From Darksidea phi (lineage: Eukaryota > Ascomycota > Dothideomycetes > Pleosporales > Lentitheciaceae), in the NCBI GenBank assembly GCA_030770425.1, contig JASJFT010000052.1:1-64000 (forward strand): a DNA stretch of 64,000 bases. The letters are read 5' to 3'. Position 1 is the stretch's first letter; every line of letters begins with the position of its first letter. Below the pieces are notes generated by a model, which was given only the letters and a program-made list of their open reading frames with translations, was not told the origin of the DNA and did no database searches. Shown here piece after piece: positions 34,373-46,500 of this stretch. Made by a program: the position numbers and the translations under genes.

Positions 34373-36325
34373 GACTGTCGATTGTAATTTCAAAAAACAC
34401 TGGAGTAACAAAGATAGGGGAAGCAGAATTGAAGATGTCGGGACGAAATAGCCGTTGTGCGCGTGGAAGCAATTATGACGTTATTCATAATTCGGTCCGC
34501 GCGGGGTGCATTCGCACGGGCAGCGTGGGGGATAGTCCCGCCGAGCATGACGCGGATGGAAGTGTGAGCAATCCGCCACATCCAAAAGCGATTCCAATGA
34601 GGGAATCGCCTCGTTGGTGGCTGAGACTATGCTTGTTAGCTACCGTATGTCTGCAAAGGTTGTTCCTCCAATGACCTTGCGGGAAGCCTTGACACGGGTG
34701 CTTTGCGGAAATAGCGCAGACTTGCATGAGAGACATGTCGAAGGCGGTAGCAAAGTCTCAGCCCTGCCCCTTTGTGTCCCCCACTCTCCTCGCAGGACAC
34801 AATCACGGAGTGTGATGGGCGCTGTGCGGGCGCACAACAAGCGCACGCAGGTTTTCTCCGGTTACACGTGACGGTACACAACATGGCGAGTCTCGCTGGT
34901 TGGGCGTCCTGCGTCCTGCGTCCTGCTTTCGTATTCCAAAATGGTTCGCATACGTCGGGCATGGTAGTATGTCCGCCATTGGCTCTGCGACTGCACCTGC
35001 TGTGTTGTCGGCGATCACTGTGGAGACCCAGTCCGAGACTGGAGTTGCGTTCGTGCTGGGCAGAGATGGCTGGCCTTCGTACGGAGCAAGGTGTCCTGCA
35101 TAACAGCTGAAATTCGACAGTGCAGACAGCCGCTGTAACGAGGTCCGCTGCTCAACCACCAGAACGGGCATGTTTTGCGGTCGGGGGTCCCTGGACGAAG
35201 ACTTCAGCAGCAATGCTGCCACAGGATAGCGGCGCGCCGTGACGGTGAAATGTGATGGCAACACGCTTGGCCAGGTCGCAGGAAAGGCGCGCATCCTCTT
35301 GGAGACATGGTACGATGGAGCGGCTGCAATCTCTCCACGCCGAATAGTTCGCTTGGTCGCCATTCATGCACGGTTGCCTTGCCTTGCCGTGCACAGTAAG
35401 ACGGCCCGACCACTGGTACAAGTACAGATCGTTTGAGAGACTCCGGCAGGTCGCCGACCTCTCGAGACTCTCCGTGCTGTAGCACGCAACAGTGCGACGG
35501 ATGCGATATATCGGGGGGGAGGGGGGCAGCTGGGGGTGGAGGTGTTGTGATGGTCGCGTGTGGCCCAGTCCGGGGTCGCCCGCCTACCGCTGCCAACCCA
35601 CGCCCCTGCATCCTTGCCAACGTTTGCCAACGTCGTGATTCCGGGACGAGTCCATCACCGCTCCACTCGCTCCACTCGCTCCGCAGACATGCCATCGCTT
35701 GGAAACTCGCCATGCCTGGCACCGCCCTCCAGACCGCGTGTCTTTTTCCGCTACGCCTTGGCCGACCGCCGTACTGCGTAGGATCCCAGCTGCAGGCCTA
35801 AGCGACCCGTTTCGGCATCGCCTGCTCACCATATCGTCGCATGCGGACAACAGCTAATCGCGCTGCGGCTGTGCGTGGCGTCGAATCGAGGCCAGTGGCA
35901 GCCGTCGTCCGCCGGCTCCAGAGGGGGGAGACAAGATGCTGGCCTCTGCTGATGTCCGCGGGCCTGACCCGCTCGTATATCGAACATCCCGCCTTCGCAG
36001 GATGCATGCTAGTGCGCATATTTAGGTCATTATACTGTACTCGTCCTCCCCCAGCTACCCGATTTCTGCTGTCTTCAAACCCGTGGACTCGGTAACCTCT
36101 GACATGGGGTGACGGCGTCTGCGCGTGGCACACCCAGCTCCGCGGTCTGCTCTGGTCGCTATCTGGGGCAACTCCCTCTTCCCTTCACTCGCCCCTCTCT
36201 GTTTGCAGGCCCACCCTCTTCACCCACAGGATCATGATCCGCGCGCATCCAAGTCAAGCCCCCAAACAAGCGCGACCGTCGTGACCAGAGCCCCCATCGG
36301 CTTGCTTCTTCGACGACGAGCAGCC
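34373..36325. other. GC-rich intergenic region full of shadow ORFs
   Basis: Nearly 2 kb with many mutually overlapping ORFs of 60-190 codons on both strands. These follow from high GC content. None has a domain motif, a signal peptide or a splice pattern that extends it. The last few hundred bases are probably the promoter and 5' leader of the DUF7703 gene. A short C/G-rich purine tract lies near 35511-35530. Confidence 0.4.
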
Positions 36326-37503
36326 ATGGGTGGCATGAACAGCGAAAGCAACCATTTTGTCGAGTGGGACACCACTGCCCTCACCGTCGTCATCTGCTCC
36401 GCGCTCGCCCTCTACAATGCCGTGGAACTCGAACTACTCGTCCTTACCACCTTCCATGCCTATAGGGGACTCTACTTCTGGTCACTAGCGCTGGCGAGCT
36501 TCGGCATCATTCCCTATGTGCTCGGTTTCTTTGTCGAGTACTTCAAATGGAGCTACATATGGCTCGGCACCGCCGTCAATTTCACCGGCTGGTGCCTCAT
36601 GGTCACCGGCCAGTCTGTGGTTCTGTACAGTCGCCTTTGGCTCGTGTTTGGGGGGAGGCATAAGCGGTTGCTGGAAGGCGTCAAGTGGATCATCATCAGC
36701 AATGGTCTTCTCTTCCACGGCACCACCGCAAGTGCGTATATCTACTTTGGGAGTATGGCGTGGTGCTGACTTGGCCAGTCGTCGTGTTTGGCTCTCGCAT
36801 CGGCAGCGACCACGGCGCTCGGGAGACCTTCAGCGCGGGGTACAACGTGGTCGAGCGCATTCAAATGTGCGGCTTCTGTGCCCAAGAGCTCTTTCTCAGT
36901 GGTATCTACATCTGGAAAGCGCTCGACATCATCAGAGCCGCTGAACGGACGCGCTCACAGCGGCTCATGTGGCAGCTCTTCATCATCAACGTCATCATCG
37001 TCGTCCTCGACATCGCCCTCCTCACCTTCGAGTTCTGCAGCCTGCACGTCATCCAGCAGACGGTCAAAAGCATCACGTACAGCGTCAAATTGAAGCTGGA
37101 GCTGGCCATCCTCAATAAACTTGTCGAGCTCTCCTGCACCAACGCCCGAGTAAGCACCTTTACATTCGGCGACACCAACGACTTCTTGGACCCGACCAAG
37201 ACCGTATGGGACATTTCGCGCTTCACCCCAGCCTTCTCCACCAACTCGTACACGTACCCAAAGTGGAAGTCGGATCTGGACAAGTCTGGCCTCCAGCGCG
37301 TCGAAAGCGCCTACTCTCCAACGGATGTTACCTTCGCCAAAGCCAGGCAAACTGCAAATGCGCCTGATGCTAGCGAGTACTTTTCCGATGCGATACGGCC
37401 CGTCCCTATAATCCCTGATCCTCGAGTCGACGTTCGGGATAGAGGTTCCGCTACCGATCTGCTATATGCCGATGCCGTTCGGAGGATGGCGGCTCCTACA
37501 TGA
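36326..37503 (+). CDS. DUF7703-type seven-helix membrane protein
   Basis: Two exons (36326-36731 and 36779-37503) join across a 47-nt intron (GTGCGT..CCAG), giving 376 residues. The first 250 residues hold about seven hydrophobic segments. Diagnostic blocks are LYNAVELELLVLTTFHAYRG, YFWSLALASFGIIPYVLGFF and QMCGFCAQELFLSGIYIWKA. The C-terminal 120 residues are hydrophilic and probably cytosolic. I place it in the fungal DUF7703 integral membrane family from memory of these blocks. The layout is receptor-like, but no ligand or partner is known. The chosen ATG follows a Arg-rich leader that is not part of the family. Confidence 0.75.
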
Positions 37504-37910
37504 TTGGAGATGGGGTTGGTGTTGCGACTGGAGCACTCACACAATGGATGACGAGTTACGGCCGGTGAAAACAAGGCGAGGCTGGGTTTGAATAGCTGCG
37601 GTTGACTTACGAATGGGAATGGCGTATCGGTTATGTTATCTACGGTTATGATCAAGATACCCTTTTCTTAGGTCACCAACATGTCCCCAATACAATACCA
37701 ATACAAATCTAATTACTGACATAAATTCCGTTCACACTTGCTGTGTTTCCGCTCTAATCTTGGACAAACACAAGATCGACGACGTTGATGCCTTCGCCCA
37801 GTTCTATGGTTCACTTGCAAGTCTCTCTGAGAGTCTGAAAAACAGTACTTGCGGCCTTATTTCCACAACGGTCGCAGCTTGTGTGCCGTCGATTCTGAGC
37901 TACGTACAAG
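37504..37910. other. Spacer upstream of the 54-bp repeat array
   Basis: A plus-strand frame of 64 codons (37760-37954) runs into the first repeat unit and lacks an ATG. It might be the remains of a gene whose end gave rise to the array. Confidence 0.3.
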
Positions 37911-38407
37911 TTGTTGAAGTAAAACAGAGGGTCCAATCCCTTCTTAGAATGTGAGGAGATCTAGTCGTTGAAGTAAAACAGAGGGTCCGTTACTCTTCTT
38001 AAATGTGAGGAGATCTAGTCGTTGAAGTAAAACAGAGGGTCCGTTACTCTTCTTAAATGTGAGGAGATCTAGTCGTTGAAGTAAAACAGAGGGTCCAATC
38101 CCTTCTTAAAATGTGAGGAGATCTAGTCGTTGAAGTAAAACAGAAGGTCCAATTCCTTCTTAAAATGTGAGGAGAACTAGTCGTTGAAGTAAAACAGAGG
38201 GTCCAATCCCTTGTTAAAATTTGAGGAGATCTAGTCGTTGAAGTAAAACAGAGGGTCCGTTCCCTTCCTTAAATGTGAGGAGATCTAGTCGTTGAAGTAA
38301 AACAGAGGGTCCGTTACTCTTCTTAAATGTGGAGAGATCAGGTCGTTGAAGTAAAATAGAAGGTCCAATCCCTTCTTAAAATGTGAGGAGATCTAGTCAT
38401 TGAAGTA
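37911..38407 (+). repeat. Minisatellite of 54-bp units
   Basis: Nine complete direct repeats of about 53-54 bp have the core GTTGAAGTAAAACAGAGGGT and continue CCAATCCCTTCTTAAAATGT. A tenth unit is cut off after TTGAAGTA. Units differ by a few substitutions and fall into two subtypes (CCAATCCC and CCGTTACT). In one frame most units could read VEVKQRVQSLL followed by a stop. Confidence 0.9.
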
Positions 38408-38812
38408 CAAGGGGGGCTCATGAACGGGCTGACCCGAGGGTTTCGTCACGTTATGCCGTTTTCTGTGTATATTACCTACAAAATAACATTCTATTAGTCC
38501 AATAGTAGTACTTCAGGGCCTATTTCAAGCGCTCTTCCATCCACTCATTAGTCCAATAGTACTAGCAAAACGCTTATAAAACAAGGTATTTGATTCTCGC
38601 AGCTTCCATGCACGCGCCTTTTGCCACAGAACAGCGGGACAGCCCGTTCATGGTACAAGGAGGGCTCATGAACGGGCTGCCCCGCCCTCCCCCCGGTCAA
38701 CTTGGCTGTAGGCCGACATATGATTGGTCAACAGACATCACCTCTCACACAAAATCTTAGTGGGACTAGGGAGGGGGGCAGCCCGCACATGAGTCCCCCT
38801 TGTACCCCCTTG
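38408..38812. mobile_element. TA-flanked MITE inserted in the minisatellite
   Basis: The 405-bp insertion interrupts repeat unit ten exactly at a TA (TA at 38406-38407 and 38813-38814). After it the unit resumes as AAACAGAGGGTCCAATC. The ends are inverted repeats: the left begins CAAGGGGGGCTCATGAACGG and the right, on the other strand, has CAAGGGGGACTCATGTGCGG, preceded by a second partial copy of the tip. A nested palindrome of the same motif lies at about 38641-38681, so two copies may be nested. No ORF is present. Confidence 0.75.
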
Positions 38813-38845
38813 TAAAACAGAGGGTCCAATCGGATCCCTTCTTAT
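38813..38845 (+). repeat. Remainder of the split 54-bp unit
   Basis: The sequence TAAAACAGAGGGTCCAATCG followed by CCCTTCTTA is the rest of the minisatellite unit broken by the MITE. Confidence 0.8.
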
Positions 38846-38911
38846 TTTCCAGAATACCGTTCTCGGAACGGGTGGCACGCAAGCAAAGGTCTCCAGTCCG
38901 GGCGAACTTCC

Positions 38912-38972
38912 GCATGACGCAATCATTCATGACGCAATCATTCCGCATGACGCAATCATTCGGCTCGCCTGC
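38912..38972 (+). repeat. Short tandem repeat
   Basis: Three direct copies of CATGACGCAATCATTC with short spacers. It lies upstream of the small coiled-coil gene and no function is evident. Confidence 0.7.
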
Positions 38973-39071
38973 AGTTATATCTGAGGAGTCGCCTCTGCCA
39001 CACCCAACCACCTATTTGAGCACGCAAGACGACATTGCTTGAAAGCATCCGCATAACTATCATCCAAAGCT

Positions 39072-39557
39072 ATGGCGGCGGAACCCAACCTGCAGATGCT
39101 TGCGGACCAGCAAGAGATGCTTGCGGTCCGGCAAAAAAAGATGCTTGAGGACCTGCAAGAACAGATACTTGTGGACCAGGATCGGATCAAGGATGAGCTA
39201 CAGAAACTCCGCAAGGATATCGCCAACGATCGTCAAGTAGCGTAAGTAAATCCTATTTAGATATCCTGCTTATTTGCTAACTAGTCATAACTATATAGAG
39301 AGTACAATTCGATCGCGCGCCTTCAAAATTCGGCTATTGGACAAGCTACTGCGAAGCTTACCATCCTCAAAGATCATGCAACAAGGGCTCCTATCCCAAA
39401 CTTTCCACCTACACCCGCCGACCTTGATCGCCTACCAGCTACTGAGCTAAATCGGGTATTAACAGCACTCAACGTGCCTTTCAACTTAAACGACTCGGCC
39501 GCAGAGAAGAAGAGCCTAATCAGGTTCCATATTGGACTACTAGGGGATGTACGTTAA
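39072..39557 (+). CDS. Small coiled-coil protein
   Basis: Two exons (39072-39241 and 39299-39557) join across a 57-nt intron (donor GTAAGT, branch GCTAAC, acceptor TATATAG), giving 142 residues. Exon 1 encodes an amphipathic heptad-like helix with repeated MLxxQQE units (LQMLADQQEMLAVRQKKMLE and on). Exon 2 encodes IARLQNSAIGQATAKLTILK, a proline-containing linker and the C-terminal motif ELNRVLTALNVPFNLND. The exons are too short to stand out as ORFs, but the junction is textbook. I recall similar small proteins in other Dothideomycetes, with no function assigned. Confidence 0.7.
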
Positions 39558-39584
39558 CGGGGCATCCAACAAGCTGGTGCCGAG

Positions 39585-39778
39585 TTTGCAGCACTCAACG
39601 TACCTTTCAACTTCAACGACAACATTCTTCAACTTCAACGACAACAGTCTTCAACGACAACAGTCTTCAACGACAACAGTCTTCAACTTCAACGACAACA
39701 GTCTTCAACGACAACAGTCTTCAACTTCAACGACAACATTCTTCAACTTCAACGACAACATTCTTCGACTTCAACGTG
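39585..39778 (+). repeat. Minisatellite related to the 3' end of the coiled-coil gene
   Basis: It begins with GCACTCAACGTACCTTTCAA, a near copy of the gene's own GCACTCAACGTGCCTTTCAA at 39468-39487. It then expands as about nine units of CTTCAACTTCAACGACAACA, some lacking the CTTCAA hexamer. The array therefore seems to have started from a duplicated piece of coding sequence. Confidence 0.8.
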
Positions 39779-40213
39779 GGACGCTACGAACGAGTCTATT
39801 CACGGTGGTTATGGGTTTATCAGGTGGTAACATTACTATTCACTGCGGGAGAAATTGTCTGCGTCTTAAATAGGTACAGAAGGATAAGATGATAGGCCTA
39901 ATGATACACGAGAGTTATGCACAATGAGAATGGAATGAGTGCTGAACATAGAAAAGAAAGCTCGAGAGAGCTCCCGGTATATTCACTACCGAGTAACCAC
40001 CATGGGATATCAAACCCCTGTACCAGATACCATAATATGTACCCAACACTAAAACGCCAGTCATCAGTCTCACCTCCCGCCATCTCCTACCACTTACTCT
40101 TCACAACCACTCAATCTCCCTCAGTCTCTCCCTACTCTTCCTTCCACCGAGCCGCAACCACGTCCGAGCAGCGCTCTTCCTCTCCTTTGGCCCGTCCGAG
40201 CAGTGACGGGCAC
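39779..40213. other. Spacer
   Basis: About 430 bp that is probably the 3' flank of the coiled-coil gene on the minus strand. No other feature was seen. Confidence 0.35.
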
Positions 40214-41581
40214 TTACATGACACTCATTCTCCTTTGCAAGCTTTGAAGCCTGACCTCCAACCCATGACACTCGTCCTCCTTGCGATGCAACTCCCGCTG
40301 CAAGCTCTCCTTCTCGCTCCTCAACGCCTGCAGCTTTGCCCCCATCTTCTCGCGATAGCTGGCGTGCTCGTCGTGCAGCGCCTCCATGCGATGCCATTCC
40401 ACGCCCCCAGCGGCAACACCGGAAGGGGCAGCCGACGCACCGCCGGCGCGGAGCCGTGCAATCTCCGCGTCTTTGGCTTTGAGCTTGGCTTCGAGGTCGT
40501 AGACGTTGTCTTTCCACGCCTTGTGCGCGGTCATGCGGTTTAGATCGTCGATGTTGGCACCGCCTTTGAGGGTCTCGATTTGGGAGAGGAGGTCGCTGTT
40601 GCGCTTCTCCAGCTCGAGCGCGCGTTCTTGTAGAGCGGCGGCTTTGGCTACGGCGAACAAGTCCGTAGTGTCCCGCCTTTCTAGATACAGGCTAGTCCTG
40701 CTTCCGCGATTCGGACTGCTGCGTCCACTCTGTGCCTGTAGCCTGTCCAACTGCCGCGTCGCATCCGCAAGCTTGATCCTTACTGCCTGGACATTGAGGA
40801 GATCTTCGTCGCGGAGTTTGGTCATGGCTTCGAGTTCGCGGCGCGCCTTTGCGAGCATGCCGCGGATCTTGATGTTGTTTTCTACGTCTTCATCACGGAG
40901 GGCCCAGATGGCTTCGTGGCGTTTCGTCCAGGACTTCTTTTCGGCTTCGAAGGTCTTGAGGCGTTGGGACATCTCCTGGTAGTCTTCAGGAGTGACGGAA
41001 ACGACGGGGTTCTTCTGCTCCATGAAGATGAGTTTGGACATGAGGGCTGCGAGTTGGGACTCGAGAGGACCGGGGACATGGGATGTTGTTCCTGGTGCTT
41101 TCGCTGGCGACTCCTCGGGGACGCTGTCCATCTTGCCGCGCTTAGGAAGCGAGGTAGGCGTCTTTTCTGGGAATTCGAATTCGTGATCGTCGCCATTGAG
41201 TGTTGATGATCTCGAGTGCGAATCATCATCCGGGCTCCTCTCCACGTCCAGTCTCGGTTGCTGCGTCCTCAACGGCGTGACCACTGGCGCTCCATTGGTA
41301 CCGAACTTCTGACTCAACCTGCTAACAGCGGACCCGGATTCCTGTCGCTGGGTTTGCCACATGGGTGGCATCGTGTTCCTGGGGACCTGGGGGAAGTTGC
41401 TATACTCGTCTTCAGCGGCGGTGTCGGACGACCGGTCGGATTCGTAGCCTGCGTTACGAGAAGGTTGGCGTGTAAGCTGAGGAGAAGTCACCATCGAGTT
41501 GGGACGGGAGGGCATCGGTGCAATGCTGTGAACCGATCCTGAGCGGGAAGGACGGGTGGGAGCTCGGCTTGCTGTCCACAT
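40214..41581 (-). CDS. Coiled-coil protein of unknown function
   Basis: A single exon of 455 residues from ATG 41581. Residues 1-175 are disordered and Ser/Pro-rich. From about 175 to the end there are four long heptad-type stretches, for example EMSQRLKTFEAEKKSWTKRH, VQAVRIKLADATRQLDRLQA and LQALRSEKESLQRELHRKED. These are separated by a Ser/Arg linker and a Gly/Ala-rich break. The layout suggests a structural or scaffold protein, perhaps cytoskeletal or septal. No catalytic motif is present and no specific family was recognised. Plus-strand ORFs across it are shadows. Confidence 0.7.
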   Translation of the reverse strand: MWTASRAPTRPSRSGSVHSIAPMPSRPNSMVTSPQLTRQPSRNAGYESDRSSDTAAEDEYSNFPQVPRNTMPPMWQTQRQESGSAVSRLSQKFGTNGAPVVTPLRTQQPRLDVERSPDDDSHSRSSTLNGDDHEFEFPEKTPTSLPKRGKMDSVPEESPAKAPGTTSHVPGPLESQLAALMSKLIFMEQKNPVVSVTPEDYQEMSQRLKTFEAEKKSWTKRHEAIWALRDEDVENNIKIRGMLAKARRELEAMTKLRDEDLLNVQAVRIKLADATRQLDRLQAQSGRSSPNRGSRTSLYLERRDTTDLFAVAKAAALQERALELEKRNSDLLSQIETLKGGANIDDLNRMTAHKAWKDNVYDLEAKLKAKDAEIARLRAGGASAAPSGVAAGGVEWHRMEALHDEHASYREKMGAKLQALRSEKESLQRELHRKEDECHGLEVRLQSLQRRMSVM

Positions 41582-43592
41582 TTCCTGGGGCAGGCGGAAG
41601 GAAGGAAAGTGTTCTTCGTCCGGATTAACTCAGCTCAAGTAGTTCGAGCTATGTAATTGAGGGCGTGCGGGTAATCGTAGTGCCGCGTGCAGTGTTGCAG
41701 ACCAGATCGACTCAATGCGTTGAAGGTAATTGCAAATACAGAACACGAATAGAGATTAGATGCTCACAGAGCGAGGCGGATATACCAGGGCTATGCTCGC
41801 TAGGAGGCCGTCGTAGGTTTGCTGTCCAGAGAAATTTTCTGGAGCAGCGCATCACGAGCTTTTGATGCCGGTGGTGTGAGCACTGAGGGGGTTTGAGATT
41901 TCGCGGAGGTGTGCCTGAAACCGTGCTGAGGCACAGGGGGTCCATGTCTGGGCTTGTAACGAGAATACCAAGTGACAGCGGCTACGAGGGAGGTTAGGAC
42001 TATGATCAAAGTTTTCGAAGGGGGTATCGGATTTCAGATGGGAATTTGTGGTTGCCGATATGAGGCCGTCGTGGTGTTGAGGATGGTGATGGTTTCGAGG
42101 CCTATCGGAATTTCGGAAGCAATCCGCAACACCAATCTTCCAACATGTACACCGGCTGGATAAACCGACACCGCAAATGCAAGTATACCCGCTCATCGCC
42201 TAATATTTCAAGGACCACCTCTTTTCGTCGAAATTGGAGGCTCTGATGAGAACGCCAAAAAGTGAGGTTGGTGTCGCGCAAACACCGCTGAAACGCTTGG
42301 CAGCCTCACAACGTGCATCCGCCCGCAGTTCCAGGAGGCTTCTCGAACCGTGGGACTGCGTCCGAGGCGATGCGTGCCTCGGCCGCATAGCCTCAGGTGT
42401 CAAAGCACCGAGGCGCTGCGTCAGATAGGCGAGATGGATGCCGATAGTTCCTGATCGGGAAGGGTGTACGTACACGGATTGGTTATTGGAGCGGACATGT
42501 CTGTTTTCTCACTAACGCTAAACACGGGCAACGAGAAATAGAAAATCCATAGAGAGGGGAAATCGGCACGGAATGAATGTAGTTTGTATGTTGCGAAATG
42601 TTATTCCTGCTCATGTTACCTCTAGCTTCCTCCAGCTTACGCTAGTATTTGAGCAATAAATTGCACAAGCACTCGGTTGCATTTCTTCAAGGCTCAGCTA
42701 TAATGTCGCTGCTGGTACGGCGATATGTGCAGCACTTATACTGTCATGTCTATATTACAAGCAACCGCACAGTTTCCTATCCAGCGCTGGATTCGTCATT
42801 CAGATGCATTATGAGTTGATTGCCATTAGCGGAGCGCTTCCTTGACTCGCGCAAGCGTCTGCGATGATACGTTTGATGAAGGTAGAGGATACGCGAGCAT
42901 GACGAGGGGCGCCGACGTTGGCACATGTATCTTGCGGACTGCCCGGTGTTGTTAGCGGAAACTTGCCGCTTTGCTGTATGGAACATGCAGACGTGGAGAG
43001 CAACGACCGAGATAGGGCAAGACTGTGCTGAGTATGTTAATGTTTATTACTGACCGTTTGACTGAAAGGTTCACCAAGGAAACCGGCATAGTCGGGAATG
43101 TTGGACAGGACTTTTGCGAAAGCCCGGGAAACAGGCCTCTTTGTGTGTCTCGACGGACCTGTATGCCACGTTTAGTATTCGCAAGTTTTATCTCACGTTG
43201 TTAACTTAGAAGCATATCACAATTGGTTATGCCACTCCGCACCCGCATACGGCCCACATATCCGTACTACTCAGCGCTTTAGAAGTCAAAACATCCGTCC
43301 CTTACGCAGTGGTATGGGTACGCCTAGGTCGCTTAGACGGCCAATGACGGACCGCTCATTCACCGTATCCCGCTAGCGCTTGCAGCCTTGCCTCGAGCCT
43401 CGCTGGATGTCCGCCCCTCTCAGCCCATAGCGGCTGCCGCCTGGCGGCTGCAGTGCGCGCCAGGCTGAGCGGCAGCACCCATCGTTGCTAGGCCTACCAG
43501 ATTGTTACCGACACCCTCCACAAGGCTTTCTCTACGACAGCCACCCTAGCCAGCCCTTCTTCCCCTTCCCGCCTTGATCGTAACGACTCCGA
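41582..43592. other. Long intergenic region upstream of the NLR gene
   Basis: About 2 kb. A minus-strand frame at about 41810-42020 has a single membrane-like segment (LIIVLTSLVAAVTWY) and a basic tail, but no ATG. It might be the last exon of an unresolved small gene. The rest shows no gene or repeat. Confidence 0.35.
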
Positions 43593-46500
43593 ATGGCGCC
43601 CCGGCTGCGCCGCGACGAATACACGGTGGGATGGATATGCGCCCTACCGGTCGAGCTGGCCGCGGCGAAGGCTATGCTCGATGAAACACACGAAAACCTT
43701 GAGCACGGCACCGACGAGAATGACGAGAATATATACTGTTTAGGGTCGATTAAGGGCCACAATGTTGCCATAGTATGCTTGCCGGCTGGCCGTATCGGCA
43801 ACAATCCTGCGGCAGCCGTAGCGACCCAGATGCGGGTAACATTCAAGGGGATTCGATTTGGGTTGATGGTCGGTATTGGAGGAGGAGTTCCAAGCGCAGA
43901 GGTGGATATTCGACTTGGGGACGTAGTAGTCAGTCAACCGCACAAGAGCTTCGCGGGTGTTGTACAATATGACGCTGGAAAGACTACCCAGAGCGGTTTC
44001 GAGCGCACAGGGTCCCTTAACTCTCCACCACAGATATTGCTTAGCGCGCTTAGCACCGTACGGGCGAATACACTCCTAGGCCAGAATAAGCTCTCTGAAT
44101 ATATCTCGAAGCTATCCCGCATCCCTACCTTCCAGCGCAACAAAACTGGAGCCGACGTTCTGTTCGAGGCCACCTACGATCACGAGGGGGGGCAAACATG
44201 TGACCGGTGCAATCACGATAGGCAAACGACGCGGCAGCCTCGCGAGGGCGAAGATGTAGTAGTCCACTACGGGACGATTGCATCAGGGAACCAAGTCATG
44301 AGGAGTGCTGCTGAAAGGGACAAGGTCAGCACTGAGCTCGGTAGTGTACTCTGCTTCGAGATGGAGGCCGCAGGCCTGATGAATAGCTTTCCATGCCTCG
44401 TCGTGCGCGGTATCTGCGACTACGCCGACTCACACAAGAATAAGAAGTGGCAGGCGTACGCAGCGGCGACGGCCGCCGCCTATGCAAAAGAAGTGCTATC
44501 CGTCATCCCGACCACAGATGTGGCGACGTCACACACACTGGGCGGGACTATTGGAGGGCTAGGTGGTGAGTGCAGCTGTCGATTTCTGCTTATAGCGTGT
44601 TGGTATTGATGTGTCACTAGAACCTGTAACTACATCCACCTACTACATTCCGTTTCCCAAAAATCGATACTTCGTCGGAAGAAAAGACGAGCTTGACGTA
44701 CTAAAACAGAAGCTAATGGTAGATCGAGACTGCCAGAAAATGTCTATCGTAGGTCTCGGTGGCACTGGCAAGACACAAGTCGCGCTGCAGTTTGCCTACA
44801 CGGTAAAAGAGATATGGCCAGACTTCTCTATCTTCTGGATGCCTGCACTAAGTATGGAGACTTTTGAACAGGCATGCAAAGATATCGCAAGGGCGCTACA
44901 CATACCACAGGCGACAGACAAGCCGGAGGACGCGAAAGAGCTAGTGAGGCAGTACTTGAGTTTAGTACAAGCGAGGCGGTGGCTCTTGGTACTTGATAAC
45001 GCCGATGATCCTGCCATTGTCTTTGGTGCTGGGCGGTCGAAGGGTGTTGTTGACTATTTGCCGGAGAGTGAGAAGGGCGTAGTCGTGTACACCACGCGCA
45101 CGCTGGAGGTGGCAGCATCACTGACAGTCGGCGAGGACACAATGGAGCTAGAGGCAATGAATCGACAAGACGCAGCCGAGTTTCTAGAAAAATCCCTAAT
45201 CAGGAAGGATCTCCTCGGTGACGATGGGACTACGAGCAAGCTGCTAGACGAGTTGGCATGCCTGCCTCTGGCCATTACGCAGGCGGCTGCCTACCTTAAC
45301 ATGAACAGAATGCCCGTCGCGAGGTACTTGCGGCTGCTTCGGAGCTCGGAGCAGGATATTGTCGGCCTCATGAGTAAAGAGTTTCGCGATAACACACGAT
45401 ATAAAGACTCGGCCAATGCGGTAGCCACAACGTGGGTGGTCTCGTTCAGCCAGATTCAGACGCACGATTCAGCAGCAGCAAATCTCCTAGCGTTCATGTC
45501 CTGCATCGAATGGAAAGCAATGCCACGCTCCATCCTGCCGGGCGTGCAGCCTGACGAGCGAATGGAGCGCGCCATCGGCACGCTCTGTGGGTACTCTTTC
45601 CTGGCAAGACGCGGGGATGACCATCGAGAGAAAGGGGATGGGGAGGAAGAGTGGTACGACATCCACCGACTTGTACACCTGGCGACTAGAATCTGGATTG
45701 GTCAGAGCGAGGGTATGGGAAAGGTAGAAGAGAAAGCAGTCCGGCATGTCGTAGAGGTCTTCCCGGCTACCAACCACGAGAATCGTCTAGTGTGGAGAAC
45801 ATATCTGCCGCATGCCCTGCGACTGCTACAGAACATGCGAAACTATGATGTTGAAGAGGGTTCTGCATTGTGTCGGAAAGTAGGAAACTGTCTGCTATTT
45901 GACGGCAGGTTCCAGGAAGCAGTGCACTGGCTTGAAGAATGTTGTCGAAGGAGGGGCCGGCTTGATGAAGATGATCCAATTCGGTTATACGCGCAGCAAG
46001 ACCTTGCAATGGCATACGACGGAAACAGAGAGATAAAGAAGGCGGAAGAGCTGCTAAAATATGTAATCGCAGTGCAAAAAAGAGTGCTACCCGAAGAGCA
46101 CGGTGACCAACTGTTATCGCAACACGTACTCGCAAGCGCATATATAAGAGACGGGCAGGTGAAGAAAGCAGTAGAGCTACTAGAGCATGTAGTTGCGGTA
46201 GAAGAGAAGATACTACTAGAAGAGCACCCGTCCCGACTAGTATCGCAGCACGAGCTCGCACGAGCATATTCAAAAGACGGGCAGGTAAAGAAAGCAGTAG
46301 AGCTGCTAGAGCATGTAGCTGCAGTACGAGAGAAGGTGCTAGTAGAAGAGCACCCTGACCGACTAGCGTCGCAGCACGCACTCGCACGAGCATATTCAAA
46401 AGACGGGCAGGTAAAGAAAGCAGTAGAGCTGCTAGAGCATGTAGCTGCAGTACGAGAGAAGGTGCTAGTAGAAGAGCACCCTGACCAACTAGCGTCGCAG

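Noticed and set aside
34430..36120. Dense ORFs on both strands, some up to 186 codons
   Set aside because: They overlap each other in a GC-rich region where stops are rare. No motif, start context or intron supports any one.
40506..41542. Several plus-strand ORFs of 90-160 codons
   Set aside because: They lie opposite the coiled-coil protein, whose frame is longer and has heptad structure.
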